A stretch of DNA of 64,000 nt, from positions 5,861 to 69,860 of the forward strand of contig NZ_JNYE01000078.1 of assembly GCF_000717185.1 (NCBI RefSeq), given 5' to 3'. Both the position numbers and the translations under genes were made by a program. The stretch comes from Kitasatospora phosalacinea. GTDB lineage: Bacteria; Actinomycetota; Actinomycetes; Streptomycetales; Streptomycetaceae. The notes below the pieces were generated by a model. The model did no database searches, was not told where the DNA came from, and was given only the letters and a program-made list of their open reading frames with translations. Position 1 is the first letter of the stretch, and every line of letters starts with the position of its first letter. Below are positions 18,450 to 28,009 of this stretch, in pieces.

Positions 18450-19514
18450 TCAGTCGGTGGCGGGCACCCGGGTGAGCAGCCAGGGTTCGACCAGGCCGAG
18501 GCCGCGGACGGGGCGGCGCCACATCGGCTGGAGGTTGAAGCGGTGGCCGGGGGCGGGTTCGCTCTCGGGGAGGCTCGCGGTGCCGTGCTGGTCGAGCGCG
18601 GCGGCGAGTTCGCCGTCGACCAGGACGGCGTCCTTGGGGGCGATGGAGGTGAGCCGGGAGGCGAGGTTGACGGTGGTGCCGAAGACGTCGCCCATCCGGG
18701 AGGTGACGGTGCCGAAGGCCATGCCGACCCGCAGGGCGGGCATGTTGTCCTCCTTGGCGAGCGTCTCGACCAGGGAGAGGGCGATCTCGGCGACGGTGGC
18801 CGGGTCCTCGGAGACGAACAGGATCTCGTCGCCCAGGGTCTTGACCACCCGGCCGCCCTGTCCGGCGATCAGGTCGGAGCAGGTGTTCTCGAAGCCCTCG
18901 ACGAGTTCGCCGAGTTCCTCCTCCTCCAGGCGGCGGGAGAGCCGGGTGAAGCCGACCAGGTCGGCGAAGGCGACGGCGAGGCGGCCGGAGGTGACCTCGT
19001 GGTCCTCGGCGGCCTGGACGACCCGGCCGGTGACGGCGGCGAGCTGGCGGCGCCAGACGTACACCAGGAACTGCTCCAGCTCGGGCAGCAGCAGTTCGAC
19101 CAGCGGGTAGGCGACGTCGGAGCGGCTCATGCCGGGTTCGACGGGCTGGGTGAGGTTGTCGAGGAAGGTGTCCATCTGCCAGCCGGCCAGCCGGGCGGTG
19201 GTCTGGCCGGTGGAGCGGGCGACCTGGATCGCCATGGGTTCGCTGAGCAGCCCGGACTCGATCAGGCCGGCCAGGCGGCGCAGCGCGATCACGTCGTTGT
19301 CGGTGAGCGCGCGGGACTGGCCGATGTCGGGGAAGCCCATGGCGCGCCAGAACCGGGTGGCCAGGTCCATCGGGACCTCGGCGGCGCGCGCGGCCTGGTA
19401 CGGGGTGTACTTGCGCGGCGCGTCGAGGATCAGCCGCTCCAGGTCGGTGGCGACGGTGGTCTCGTCCGTCGCGCCGCTGCCGGAGCCCGTCGTGCCGCCG
19501 CCGTTGTCTGTCAC
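18450..19514 (-). CDS. cya: Class III adenylate cyclase
   Basis: A 354-residue cytoplasmic enzyme making cAMP from ATP. The N-terminal half (about 1-170) is a helical regulatory region starting with KYTPYQAARAAEVPMDLATR. The catalytic domain has FADLVGFTRLSRRLEE (metal-binding Asp), then VVKTLGDEILFVSEDP and GDVFGTTVNLASRLTS. The GTG start has GGGGAC about 7 nt upstream. It is 80 bp upstream of the GGDEF gene and on the same strand, so cAMP and c-di-GMP enzymes lie side by side. It follows birA in the same direction, with a hairpin between them. Confidence 0.92.
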   Translation of the reverse strand: MTDNGGGTTGSGSGATDETTVATDLERLILDAPRKYTPYQAARAAEVPMDLATRFWRAMGFPDIGQSRALTDNDVIALRRLAGLIESGLLSEPMAIQVARSTGQTTARLAGWQMDTFLDNLTQPVEPGMSRSDVAYPLVELLLPELEQFLVYVWRRQLAAVTGRVVQAAEDHEVTSGRLAVAFADLVGFTRLSRRLEEEELGELVEGFENTCSDLIAGQGGRVVKTLGDEILFVSEDPATVAEIALSLVETLAKEDNMPALRVGMAFGTVTSRMGDVFGTTVNLASRLTSIAPKDAVLVDGELAAALDQHGTASLPESEPAPGHRFNLQPMWRRPVRGLGLVEPWLLTRVPATD

Positions 19515-19690
19515 CGGTCCGTCCCCGTGCGGTGGGCCGCACTTGTGTCTTGCCGTCTCCGAGGTGCGGGCAGCCGACCACCGCGGGGGGTAGTGGCGAG
19601 CCTCACACCGCTGCCAGGTGGAATGTTCGCACGGAATCGCGTAATCCGGGGCATCCGCCCGGCAGCCGGTCGGCCGGTCCCGCAGGGTGA

Positions 19691-19723
19691 GACCGGACCC
19701 TCCCGGAGCGGAGGGCTCCGGTC
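19691..19723. terminator. Hairpin downstream of birA
   Basis: GACCGGACCCTCC pairs with GGAGGGCTCCGGTC across a 6-nt loop with one bulged C. It lies about 25 bp past the birA stop and 177 bp before the cya start, so it would separate the two units. There is no T-tract. Confidence 0.6.
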
Positions 19724-19747
19724 CTCGCGGTCCCGGCCCCGCCGCGC

Positions 19748-20644
19748 TCAGTCCTGCGGGCGCACGTGCACCACGTCCCCGGCGGCGACGGGGTGCCGGG
19801 CGCCGTCGGGGGTGCGCACCACCAGTCGGCCGTCGCCGTCCACCGCGACGGCCTCGCCGAGCAGTTCGCGCTCCCCGGGCAGGTGGACCCGCACCTGCCG
19901 GTTCAGCGTGGTGCAGCGGGCGGTGTACGCGGGCAGCAGGCCGCTGGCGTGCGGGTCGCCCGCGGCGGCGGTCCACTCGCCGTACAGTTCGGCGAACTCG
20001 CGCAGCACGGCGCGCAGCAGGGTGGGCCGGTCGGTGGTCGCGGCGCCGGCCAGGGCGAGCGAGGTCGCGGTGGGGACGGGCAGTTCGTCGGCGCGCAGCG
20101 AGACGTTCAGGCCGACCCCGGCCACCACGGCGCCGCCGGAGAGTTCGGTGAGGATGCCGCCGAGCTTGCGCTCCTGCCCGTCGACGACGGCCTGCAGGTC
20201 GTTGGGCCACTTCAGGCCGGTGCGCAGTTCGGCGACCCGGTCGAGGGTCGCGGAGACGGCGGTGCCGATCAGGATCGGCAGCCAGCCGTAGCGCTCCGCC
20301 GGCACGCCCTGCGGGCGCAGCAGCAGCGACAGGAACAGCCCGGAGCGCGGCGGCGCGTTCCAGCGGCGGTCCAGGCGGCCGCGTCCGGCGTGCTGCGACT
20401 CGGCGACCAGGACGGCGCCCTCGGGTGCGCCGTCCTTCGCGCGGGCGGCGAGGTCGGCGTTGGTGGAGCCGGTCTCGCTCACCACATCGAGTGAGGTCCA
20501 CAGCGCCCCGGTGCGCAGCAGGTCGAGCCGCAGCGCCCGTTCGTCCAGCGGCGGGCGCTCCAGGTCGGTCCACGGGGAGGGGCCGTCGTGGCCGAAGCCG
20601 CGCAGGCCGGAGCGGCGGGGGCGGGGGCTGTCGGGTGTGGTCAC
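19748..20644 (-). CDS. birA: BirA, biotin-[acyl-CoA carboxylase] ligase
   Basis: A 298-residue enzyme that attaches biotin to carboxylase carrier domains. The ATP/biotin-binding loop is GRGRLDRRWNAPPRSGLFLS (about residue 88). SETGSTNADL precedes it, LKWPNDLQ and RKLGGILTEL follow, and a small C-terminal domain ends the protein. There is no N-terminal helix-turn-helix, so it is a ligase and not a repressor. The start is GTG. It is divergent from the carboxylase beta-subunit gene 200 bp away, and its likely substrate, the BCCP-bearing alpha subunit, is at 26175-27953. Confidence 0.95.
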   Translation of the reverse strand: MTTPDSPRPRRSGLRGFGHDGPSPWTDLERPPLDERALRLDLLRTGALWTSLDVVSETGSTNADLAARAKDGAPEGAVLVAESQHAGRGRLDRRWNAPPRSGLFLSLLLRPQGVPAERYGWLPILIGTAVSATLDRVAELRTGLKWPNDLQAVVDGQERKLGGILTELSGGAVVAGVGLNVSLRADELPVPTATSLALAGAATTDRPTLLRAVLREFAELYGEWTAAAGDPHASGLLPAYTARCTTLNRQVRVHLPGERELLGEAVAVDGDGRLVVRTPDGARHPVAAGDVVHVRPQD

Positions 20645-20758
20645 CCGGCCAGCCTAGGCTCCGCAGCGGTCGGCGCACGCCGCATCATCGTCCCGCAGGA
20701 CGGGCAGGTGGGCGATGTGTCGATGGCCATAAACACGGACGCCCCCGTCCTGGATACG

Positions 20759-20772
20759 CTACCGAACGGTAG
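20759..20772. promoter_or_regulatory. Palindrome CTACCGAACGGTAG upstream of the carboxylase beta gene
   Basis: Six-bp arms CTACCG and CGGTAG flank AA, 72 bp before the carboxylase beta start. It directly follows TACGCT, a possible -10 element. A related CTAC-N6-GTAG site with CGGTAG in its right half precedes the alpha-subunit gene at 26115-26128. A repressor site is plausible, but the protein is unknown. Confidence 0.5.
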
Positions 20773-20844
20773 ACCGCAGCGCCGCCCTGCCCGCAACCCT
20801 CGCGCGCCGGGCCGGCGGCCGAGGACGCAGGGAGAGCCACCCGA

Positions 20845-22434
<1,590 letters not shown>

Positions 22435-22455
22435 CCCCGAAGGGACTCCCGCACC

Positions 22456-22656
22456 ATGACCCCCATTCAGGTGCTGCACGGGCAGCCGACCCCCGAGGAG
22501 CTGGCCACCGTCCTGGCGGTGGTCCAATCCCGGGCCGCGACCCGGGCCGCCACCGGCCCCGCCCGCGGCCCGGCCACCGCCTGGACCACCCGCACCCCCC
22601 GTCCCCTCCCGCCCCCGGGCCCGCACGCCTGGCGCACCAGCCTCTGGACGCGCTGA
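22456..22656 (+). CDS. Acyl-CoA carboxylase epsilon subunit
   Basis: A 66-residue protein beginning MTPIQVLHGQPTPEELATVL, the conserved start of the actinobacterial epsilon subunits. These bind and stabilise the alpha-beta complex and raise its activity. The remainder is Ala/Pro-rich with a WTTRTPRP segment and ends in AWRTSLWTR, also typical. AAGGGA precedes the ATG. It lies 21 bp after the beta-subunit gene and is surely co-transcribed. It is easily missed because of its size. Confidence 0.9.
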   Translation: MTPIQVLHGQPTPEELATVLAVVQSRAATRAATGPARGPATAWTTRTPRPLPPPGPHAWRTSLWTR

Positions 22657-22747
22657 ACCTTTCAGCGGGAGGGACGCGCGGAGGGCGCGGACCGGGGCCG
22701 CTGCGCAGCACGGAGCGAGCCGTTCCCCGCGCCCGGGGCGGGGCTCC

Positions 22748-23167
22748 TTACGGCTCCCCCCGGCCGGTCAGCGCGAAGCTGCCCGGTCCGAGGGCCGCGA
22801 TCAGGAGGAACGCCCAGCAGAACAGGACGGCGGGCTCGCCGCCGTTCTGGAGCGGGAAGAGGGCGTTCTCCTGGTGGACGGTGAAGTAGGCGTAGGCCAT
22901 GGAGCCGGAGGCGACGAGCGCGGCGATCCGGGTGCCGAGGCCGAGCGCGACGAGGACGCCGCAGGCCAGCTGGATGACGGCGGCGTACCAGCCGGGCCAG
23001 GTGCCGGCCTTGACGGTGCCGCCGCCGTGGGCCCCGCCGAGGACGCCGAACAGCGAGGCGGCGCCGTGGCAGGCGAAGAGCAGGCCGACCACGGCGCGGT
23101 GGAGCGCGATGAGGTGGGGGCGGGCCGCGGCGGTGGTGGTCCGCGCGGTGGTGAGGAACTGGGACAC
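22748..23167 (-). CDS. DoxX family membrane protein
   Basis: A 139-residue protein with four hydrophobic segments (about 22-42, 58-80, 82-105 and 112-132). It shows LIALHRAVVGLLFACHGAASL and the central LACGVLVALGLGTRIAAL typical of DoxX. Relatives are linked to redox or thiosulfate metabolism and to membrane oxidoreductase complexes, but a role here is not known. The start is GTG with GGAGAAG about 6 nt upstream. It stands alone, convergent with the carboxylase operon. Confidence 0.85.
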   Translation of the reverse strand: MSQFLTTARTTTAAARPHLIALHRAVVGLLFACHGAASLFGVLGGAHGGGTVKAGTWPGWYAAVIQLACGVLVALGLGTRIAALVASGSMAYAYFTVHQENALFPLQNGGEPAVLFCWAFLLIAALGPGSFALTGRGEP

Positions 23168-23429
23168 GGGGGCTTCTCCTCAGTCGTAACCAGTGGGGTG
23201 GTCCTGAGAGGTGCGTGCGTGCGTGCCCTGACCATGTGGGAGGCATGGTGTCGGGCGCAGCAGCGGACCGGCGGCCCGCACGCCGCCGATCATGGACCCG
23301 ACAATCCAATTGCTCCATTGCAGGGAACCGGGGCCGGAACGTCAAGCGGGCACCCGAACCAATTCCGGTGCGGCGGACTGAGTACGGATACTCAGGCGCG
23401 CCCCGCACCGCCCGTTGCAGGCTGGTGAG

Positions 23430-23555
23430 GTGCTCTGGTCAGACCCCCGCGACGAGCCGTCGCAAGAGGCCCGCGAGGTGCTGCGCAGGCTGCGGCGGAC
23501 GGCCCTGGTGCTCGCGCTGCTGGTGCTCGCGGGGGCCGCCCTGGTGCTGGTGTAG
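23430..23555 (+). CDS. 41-residue single-span membrane protein (MmpB-like)
   Basis: A very small gene read from the GTG at 23430. The protein starts with [18 protein letters not shown], has a short basic patch (RRLRRT) and ends with one membrane span, [18 protein letters not shown] tiny protein with the same WSDP..EPP N-terminus is, as I recall, conserved in streptomycetes next to maf and is sometimes named morphogenic membrane protein MmpB. I have not been able to confirm this. It lies 26 bp before maf on the same strand, which supports a real gene. The basic-inside rule puts the N-terminus in the cytoplasm. Confidence 0.65.
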   Translation: MLWSDPRDEPSQEAREVLRRLRRTALVLALLVLAGAALVLV

Positions 23556-23581
23556 CCGGGCGCGGCCCTAGGCTTGGCCGC

Positions 23582-24202
23582 ATGACCGCTCGCCGCCCGC
23601 TGGTTCTCGCGTCCGCCTCCCCCGCCCGGCTGGGCCTGCTGCGGCAGGCGGGCCTGGATCCGCTGGTGCGGGTGAGCGGGGTGGACGAGGACGCGCTGAG
23701 CGCCGCGACGCCCGGGGAGCTGGCGCTGGTGCTGGCGGTGGCCAAGGCGGAGAAGGTGGCGCAGGAGCTGGCCGCGGAGCCGGGCGAGCCGCCGCTCGTG
23801 GTCGGCTGCGACTCGGTGCTGGAGCTGGACGGCGTCGCGCTGGGCAAGCCCGCCGACGCGGCGGAGGCGGTGGCCCGCTGGCGGTCGATGCGGGGGCGTT
23901 CGGGCGTGCTGCGCACCGGCCACTGCGTGATCGACGCCGCGACCGGGCGGCGGGCGGCCGAGACCGCCTCCACCACCGTCCGGTTCGGGACGCCCGACGA
24001 CGCCGAGGTCGCCGCCTACGTCGCCTCCGGCGAACCGCTGCACGTGGCCGGGGCGTTCACCCTGGACGGCCGTTCGGCACCGTTCGTGGAGGGCGTCGAC
24101 GGCGACCCCGGCAACGTGATCGGGCTGTCGCTGCCGCTGCTGCGCCGCCTGCTCGCCGAGTTGGACGTGCGCATCACCGACCTGTGGACGCCGGCCTCCT
24201 AA
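23582..24202 (+). CDS. maf: Maf-like nucleotide pyrophosphatase
   Basis: A 206-residue protein of the Maf/YhdE family. Such enzymes hydrolyse non-canonical or particular NTPs to NMP and pyrophosphate and are associated with septum formation. The motif [20 protein letters not shown] is at the N-terminus (about 10-29), [10 protein letters not shown] at about 78-87 and [19 protein letters not shown] near 155-173. Its stop overlaps the stop of the convergent lipoprotein gene by 4 bp. Confidence 0.92.
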   Translation: MTARRPLVLASASPARLGLLRQAGLDPLVRVSGVDEDALSAATPGELALVLAVAKAEKVAQELAAEPGEPPLVVGCDSVLELDGVALGKPADAAEAVARWRSMRGRSGVLRTGHCVIDAATGRRAAETASTTVRFGTPDDAEVAAYVASGEPLHVAGAFTLDGRSAPFVEGVDGDPGNVIGLSLPLLRRLLAELDVRITDLWTPAS

Positions 24203-24951
24203 CCCGCCGCGGGGGCGTGCTCGGCCAGGTAGCCGAGGACGTCGGGCAGGGCGCCGTCCTGGAGCAGCGGGGCGCCGTGGTTGCTGCCGGGGTAGATCTT
24301 GAGCCGCTTGTCCTCGGCGACGGAGGCGTCGTAGAGGGCCCGGGCGTCGTCGGCGAACGGGGAGTCGAGCTGCTCGGCGGCGAAGTAGGTGGGCGTCCTG
24401 ACCACGGTCACCGCGAGCGCGGCGTTGAACAGCGAGTACGCCTCGGGCGAGCTGAGCGAGACCACGGCCTTGACCGGCAGCGGGTTGTCGAGCTTGGCCG
24501 CGACCAGCGAGGCGGCGGCGCCCTTGGAGGCGCCGACCAGGACGACCTGGGTGACGCCCTTGCCCTGGTAGTAGCGTTCGGCGGCCTTGATGGCCTCGGT
24601 GACGTCGCCCGAACAGGTGACGGCGAGGATCGCGTACCCGGCCCCGGTGAACCGGTCGAAGTCCGGGGCCCACTCGCAGAGCGAGCCCTCGGCCTGGTGC
24701 GAGAAGATCACGCCGACCTTGGCGTGCCCGGCGTCGGAGTCGCGGTAGTAGGCGTCCAGGTAGTTCCCGGCGGCGGTGCCGCCGTCGAGGGTGAAGGCGC
24801 CCGCGGCGGCCTGGTCCCGGGTGAGGCAGCCGTAGGTGTTGACGCTCGGACTGGGCGGGGCGGCGGCCCCGCCGGAGCCGGAGCCGCCGGAGCAGGCGGT
24901 GAGCAGCAGCGCGGTCGCGGCCAGCGCGACGGGCAGCGTGGAACGCTTCAC
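24199..24951 (-). CDS. Lipoprotein with alpha/beta-hydrolase fold
   Basis: A 250-residue exported protein. The signal peptide [20 protein letters not shown] ends in a lipobox (LTAC), and a Gly/Ser-rich stretch then tethers the domain to the membrane. The rest resembles an alpha/beta hydrolase. [17 protein letters not shown] gives a G-x-S-x-G-like nucleophile elbow with Ser in GASKG, and a late GSNHGAPLL could supply the catalytic His. The substrate is unknown. A promoter and an overlapping 16-bp palindrome resembling a DasR site lie upstream, which would tie it to N-acetylglucosamine sensing. Confidence 0.75.
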   Translation of the reverse strand: MKRSTLPVALAATALLLTACSGGSGSGGAAAPPSPSVNTYGCLTRDQAAAGAFTLDGGTAAGNYLDAYYRDSDAGHAKVGVIFSHQAEGSLCEWAPDFDRFTGAGYAILAVTCSGDVTEAIKAAERYYQGKGVTQVVLVGASKGAAASLVAAKLDNPLPVKAVVSLSSPEAYSLFNAALAVTVVRTPTYFAAEQLDSPFADDARALYDASVAEDKRLKIYPGSNHGAPLLQDGALPDVLGYLAEHAPAAG

Positions 24952-24993
24952 GTTTCCCCCGTGAATCGTGCGGACGGTGCGGTGGTGGCTGAG

Positions 24994-25022
24994 ACGCTAG
25001 GGAGCGGGCGGATCGGGGTCAA
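24994..25022 (-). promoter_or_regulatory. SigHrdB-type promoter of the lipoprotein gene
   Basis: On the minus strand, TTGACC (25022-25017), exactly 17 bp and TAGCGT (24999-24994) match the vegetative consensus. The predicted start near 24987 gives a leader of about 35 nt to the GTG/ATG region at 24951. The -35 overlaps the palindrome at 25021-25036. Confidence 0.6.
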
Positions 25023-25036
25023 TGGTCCGGACCATT
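25021..25036. promoter_or_regulatory. Perfect 16-bp palindrome AATGGTCCGGACCATT (DasR-like site)
   Basis: The core TGGTC-CG-GACCA differs from the DasR consensus core TGGTC-TA-GACCA only at the two central bases, and the outer bases are also close. It abuts and overlaps the -35 of the lipoprotein promoter, a position where a bound repressor would block RNA polymerase. The assignment to DasR comes from family knowledge and is untested. Confidence 0.55.
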
Positions 25037-25204
25037 CCGTTATCGCGGGGGCGCGGCGGGAAATGGAGCGCCGTGTTCCGCTTCCGGGGTGCGGAATCGG
25101 ACAGAACCGGGCCCGCACATCTGTCGCAGAGTTCCACTCCGCTGCCCGCGGGGCCCCGTTAGGCTGACGCAGCCGGGCCGGAGAGGAGCGACGAGGAGCG
25201 GAAG

Positions 25205-25957
25205 ATGACCGATGGTGTGCTCAACGTCGTTCTGGGGGTGGTCGCTTCGGCGGTCAGCGGCGGGCTCGGCTGGCTGGCCCAGTCGCTGCGCCGGCGCCGC
25301 CGCCTGGAGCGGGAGCGGGCCTTCTTCGGCCTCCCGGCCGCCGGTGAGGCGCTGCTGGTGGTGAACCGTCAGGCCGGTGCGCCGGACCGGGCGAGCGTGG
25401 CCCGCGACGACGTGTACGCGCTGATGGAGCTGGCCGCGCTGGTGCGCGGCTGCGGCGCGCAGGCGACGCTGACCGGGCACGACGAGGTCCGGCAGGGGCT
25501 GGGCGACAAGACCGAGTTCTGCGTGGGCGGCCCGACCAGCAACAAGCGGACGGCCGCGCACCTGGCGTCCTGGCTGCCCGGGATCTCCTACCGCGACCCG
25601 CTGCCGGACGCCGGGCACCCGGTGCCGACGCTGGTGGTCGGCCCGCGGGAGTACGCCTTCCGGACGTCCGCGGAGCAGCCGGGCGGGCAGGCGTACGTGC
25701 TGCTGGCCCGGGTGCACCTGCGCGCGGGCAGCCGTCCGGTGTTCGTGATAGCCGGGCAGACGGCGGTGTCCAACCACGCGGCGGCCCGCTACCTGGCCTC
25801 GCACCACCGGACGCTGGCCCGCAGGCACGGCCGGGACGGCGCGTTCGCGGTGGTGCTGCGCCTGGTGAACGCCAGGGCCTACGGACCGGACGTGGTCGAG
25901 TTCGAGGCCGACGTGACGGCCGCGGCGACCACCCGCCCCCAGCCGGCGGCCGTCTGA
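25205..25957 (+). CDS. Membrane-anchored protein of unknown function
   Basis: A 250-residue protein. The N-terminus is one hydrophobic helix ([20 protein letters not shown], about 5-24) followed by a strongly basic stop-transfer run ([11 protein letters not shown]). The remaining 210 residues form an alternating alpha/beta pattern that looks cytoplasmic, with [40 protein letters not shown] and a hydrophobic [19 protein letters not shown]. The Gly-Gly-Pro-Thr-Ser-Asn and Gly-Gln-Thr-Ala segments resemble phosphate- or nucleotide-binding turns, but no known family is recognised. The start ATG is at 25205. The gene stands alone, upstream of accA2. Confidence 0.7.
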   Translation: MTDGVLNVVLGVVASAVSGGLGWLAQSLRRRRRLERERAFFGLPAAGEALLVVNRQAGAPDRASVARDDVYALMELAALVRGCGAQATLTGHDEVRQGLGDKTEFCVGGPTSNKRTAAHLASWLPGISYRDPLPDAGHPVPTLVVGPREYAFRTSAEQPGGQAYVLLARVHLRAGSRPVFVIAGQTAVSNHAAARYLASHHRTLARRHGRDGAFAVVLRLVNARAYGPDVVEFEADVTAAATTRPQPAAV

Positions 25958-26114
25958 ACCGACCCGGTGTGGCCAAGGCCACCCCGACCCCGCGGACCCT
26001 CCCGCACCGCGGCGCGCGGGCGCTCCGGCCCCGCTGCCTGCGGCGCGGCGCCAACCTCCGCCGCCCGTACGGGAGTCCGACCACCGAGCGTGTGAGCACG
26101 CTCACCACCAGGGA

Positions 26115-26128
26115 CTACTCGCCGGTAG
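26115..26128. promoter_or_regulatory. CTAC-N6-GTAG site upstream of the carboxylase alpha gene
   Basis: CTACTCGCCGGTAG matches the palindrome before the beta-subunit gene in its CTAC left end and CGGTAG right half. It lies 15-28 bp upstream of TAGACT (26143-26148), a good -10 hexamer, and so would overlap the -35 zone. It may be a shared operator for the two carboxylase units. Confidence 0.45.
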
Positions 26129-26174
26129 CGCCCTCCAATCCATAGACTCGACGAGGTTCGAGAAGGGAGCCACA

Positions 26175-27953
26175 GTGCGCAAGGTGCTCATCGCCAACCG
26201 CGGAGAAATCGCCGTCCGCGTCGCCCGGGCCTGCCGGGATGCGGGTATCGCCAGCGTCGCGGTGTACGCGGAGCCTGACCGGGACGCGCTGCACGTGCGG
26301 GCGGCCGACGAGGCGTACGCGCTGGGCGGCGACACCCCCGCCACCAGCTACCTGGACATCGCCAAGGTGCTCAGGGCCGCCGCGGACTCGGGGGCGGACG
26401 CGGTCCACCCCGGGTACGGCTTCCTGTCCGAGAACGCCGAGTTCGCGCAGGCCGTCATCGACGCGGGCCTGACCTGGATCGGCCCGCCGCCGCAGGCCAT
26501 CCGCGACCTGGGCGACAAGGTCACCGCCCGGCACGTCGCCCAGCGCGCCGGCGCCCCGCTGGTCGCGGGCACCGCCGACCCGGTCTCGGGCGCCGAGGAG
26601 GTGGTGGCCTTCGCCGCCGTGCACGGCCTGCCGGTCGCCATCAAGGCGGCGTTCGGCGGCGGCGGCCGCGGCCTGAAGGTCGCCCGCACGCTGGACGAGA
26701 TCCCCGAGCTGTACGACTCGGCGGTCCGCGAGGCGGTCGCCGCGTTCGGCCGCGGCGAGTGCTTCGTCGAGCAGTACCTGGACAAGCCGCGGCACGTGGA
26801 GACCCAGTGCCTGGCCGACCAGCACGGCAACGTGGTGGTCGTCTCCACCCGCGACTGCTCGCTGCAGCGCCGCCACCAGAAGCTGGTCGAGGAGGCGCCC
26901 GCGCCGTTCCTCACCCCCGAGCAGAACGCCGAGCTGTACCGCGCCTCCAAGGCGATCCTGCGCGAGGCGGGCTACGTCGGCGCCGGCACCTGCGAGTTCC
27001 TGGTCTCCCAGGACGGCCTGATCTCCTTCCTGGAGGTCAACACCCGCCTGCAGGTCGAGCACCCGGTCTCCGAGGAGGTCACCGGCCTCGACCTGGTCCG
27101 CGAGATGTTCCGGATCGCGGACGGCGAGGAGCTCGGCTACGACGACCCGGAGGTCCGCGGCCACTCCTTCGAGTTCCGGATCAACGGCGAGGACCCGGGC
27201 CGCAACTTCCTGCCCGCGCCCGGCACCGTCACGCTGTTCGCCCCGCCGTCCGGCCCGGGCGTCCGGCTGGACGCCGGTGTCGAGTCCGGCTCGGTGATCG
27301 GCCCCGCCTGGGACTCCCTGCTGGCCAAGCTGATCGTCACCGGCACCGACCGCAAGCAGGCCCTGCAGCGCGCCCGGCGCGCCCTGGAGGAGTTCAAGGT
27401 CGAGGGCATGGCCACCGCCATCCCGTTCCACCAGGCCGTGGTGACCGACCCCGCCTTCGCCCCCGAACTGACCGGCTCCACCGAGCCGTTCAAGGTCTTC
27501 ACCCGGTGGATCGAGACCGAGTTCGAGAACACCATCCCGGCGTTCGCCGGTGCCGGTGCCGACGGCGAGGAGCCCGAGGGCCGGGAGACCGTGGTCGTCG
27601 AGGTCGGCGGCAAGCGGATCGAGGTCTCGCTGCCGTCCTCGCTGGGCGTCGCCGCGGCCCCCGCGGCCGGTGCGTCCGCCGCCAAGGCCAAGCGCCGGGC
27701 GGGCACCGCCAAGAAGGCCGGCTCGGCGGTCTCCGGCGACACCCTGGCCTCGCCGATGCAGGGCACCATCGTGAAGGTCGCCGTGGAGGAGGGCCAGGTC
27801 GTCGCCGAGGGCGAGCTGATCGTCGTCCTGGAGGCGATGAAGATGGAGCAGCCGCTGAACGCCCACAAGGCCGGCACCGTCGTCGGCCTCAAGGCCGAGG
27901 TCGGCGCCTCGGTCTCCAGCGGCGCCGCGCTCTGCGAGATCAAGGACGTCTGA
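26175..27953 (+). CDS. Acyl-CoA carboxylase alpha subunit (biotin carboxylase + BCCP)
   Basis: A 592-residue biotin-dependent subunit, AccA2-type. Biotin carboxylase occupies residues 1-450: [45 protein letters not shown] for ATP, and [20 protein letters not shown]. An Ala/Lys-rich linker then leads to the BCCP domain (about 520-592) with the biotinyl-Lys in [10 protein letters not shown]. It carboxylates its own biotin using ATP and bicarbonate, and the beta subunit at 20845-22434 uses the product. BirA at 19748-20644 is the likely biotinylating enzyme. A perfect hairpin follows the stop. Confidence 0.96.
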   Translation: MRKVLIANRGEIAVRVARACRDAGIASVAVYAEPDRDALHVRAADEAYALGGDTPATSYLDIAKVLRAAADSGADAVHPGYGFLSENAEFAQAVIDAGLTWIGPPPQAIRDLGDKVTARHVAQRAGAPLVAGTADPVSGAEEVVAFAAVHGLPVAIKAAFGGGGRGLKVARTLDEIPELYDSAVREAVAAFGRGECFVEQYLDKPRHVETQCLADQHGNVVVVSTRDCSLQRRHQKLVEEAPAPFLTPEQNAELYRASKAILREAGYVGAGTCEFLVSQDGLISFLEVNTRLQVEHPVSEEVTGLDLVREMFRIADGEELGYDDPEVRGHSFEFRINGEDPGRNFLPAPGTVTLFAPPSGPGVRLDAGVESGSVIGPAWDSLLAKLIVTGTDRKQALQRARRALEEFKVEGMATAIPFHQAVVTDPAFAPELTGSTEPFKVFTRWIETEFENTIPAFAGAGADGEEPEGRETVVVEVGGKRIEVSLPSSLGVAAAPAAGASAAKAKRRAGTAKKAGSAVSGDTLASPMQGTIVKVAVEEGQVVAEGELIVVLEAMKMEQPLNAHKAGTVVGLKAEVGASVSSGAALCEIKDV

Positions 27954-27968
27954 GCACCGGACGCACGA

Positions 27969-28008
27969 CGGAAGGGCGGCGGGGTCCCCGGACCCCGCCG
28001 CCCTTCCG
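27969..28008. terminator. Perfect 19-bp hairpin, bidirectional terminator
   Basis: The arm at 27969-27987 is exactly complementary to 27990-28008, leaving a 2-nt apex. It lies between the convergent ends of the carboxylase alpha gene (27953) and the condensation-domain gene (28010) and should stop transcription from both sides. Confidence 0.9.
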
Positions 28009-28009
28009 G

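Noticed and set aside
22668..22745. GC-rich stretch resembling the ends of the 151-bp element
   Set aside because: Shares only a short CCGTTCCCCG-like string; the arms and conserved middle are missing, so it was not called a third copy.
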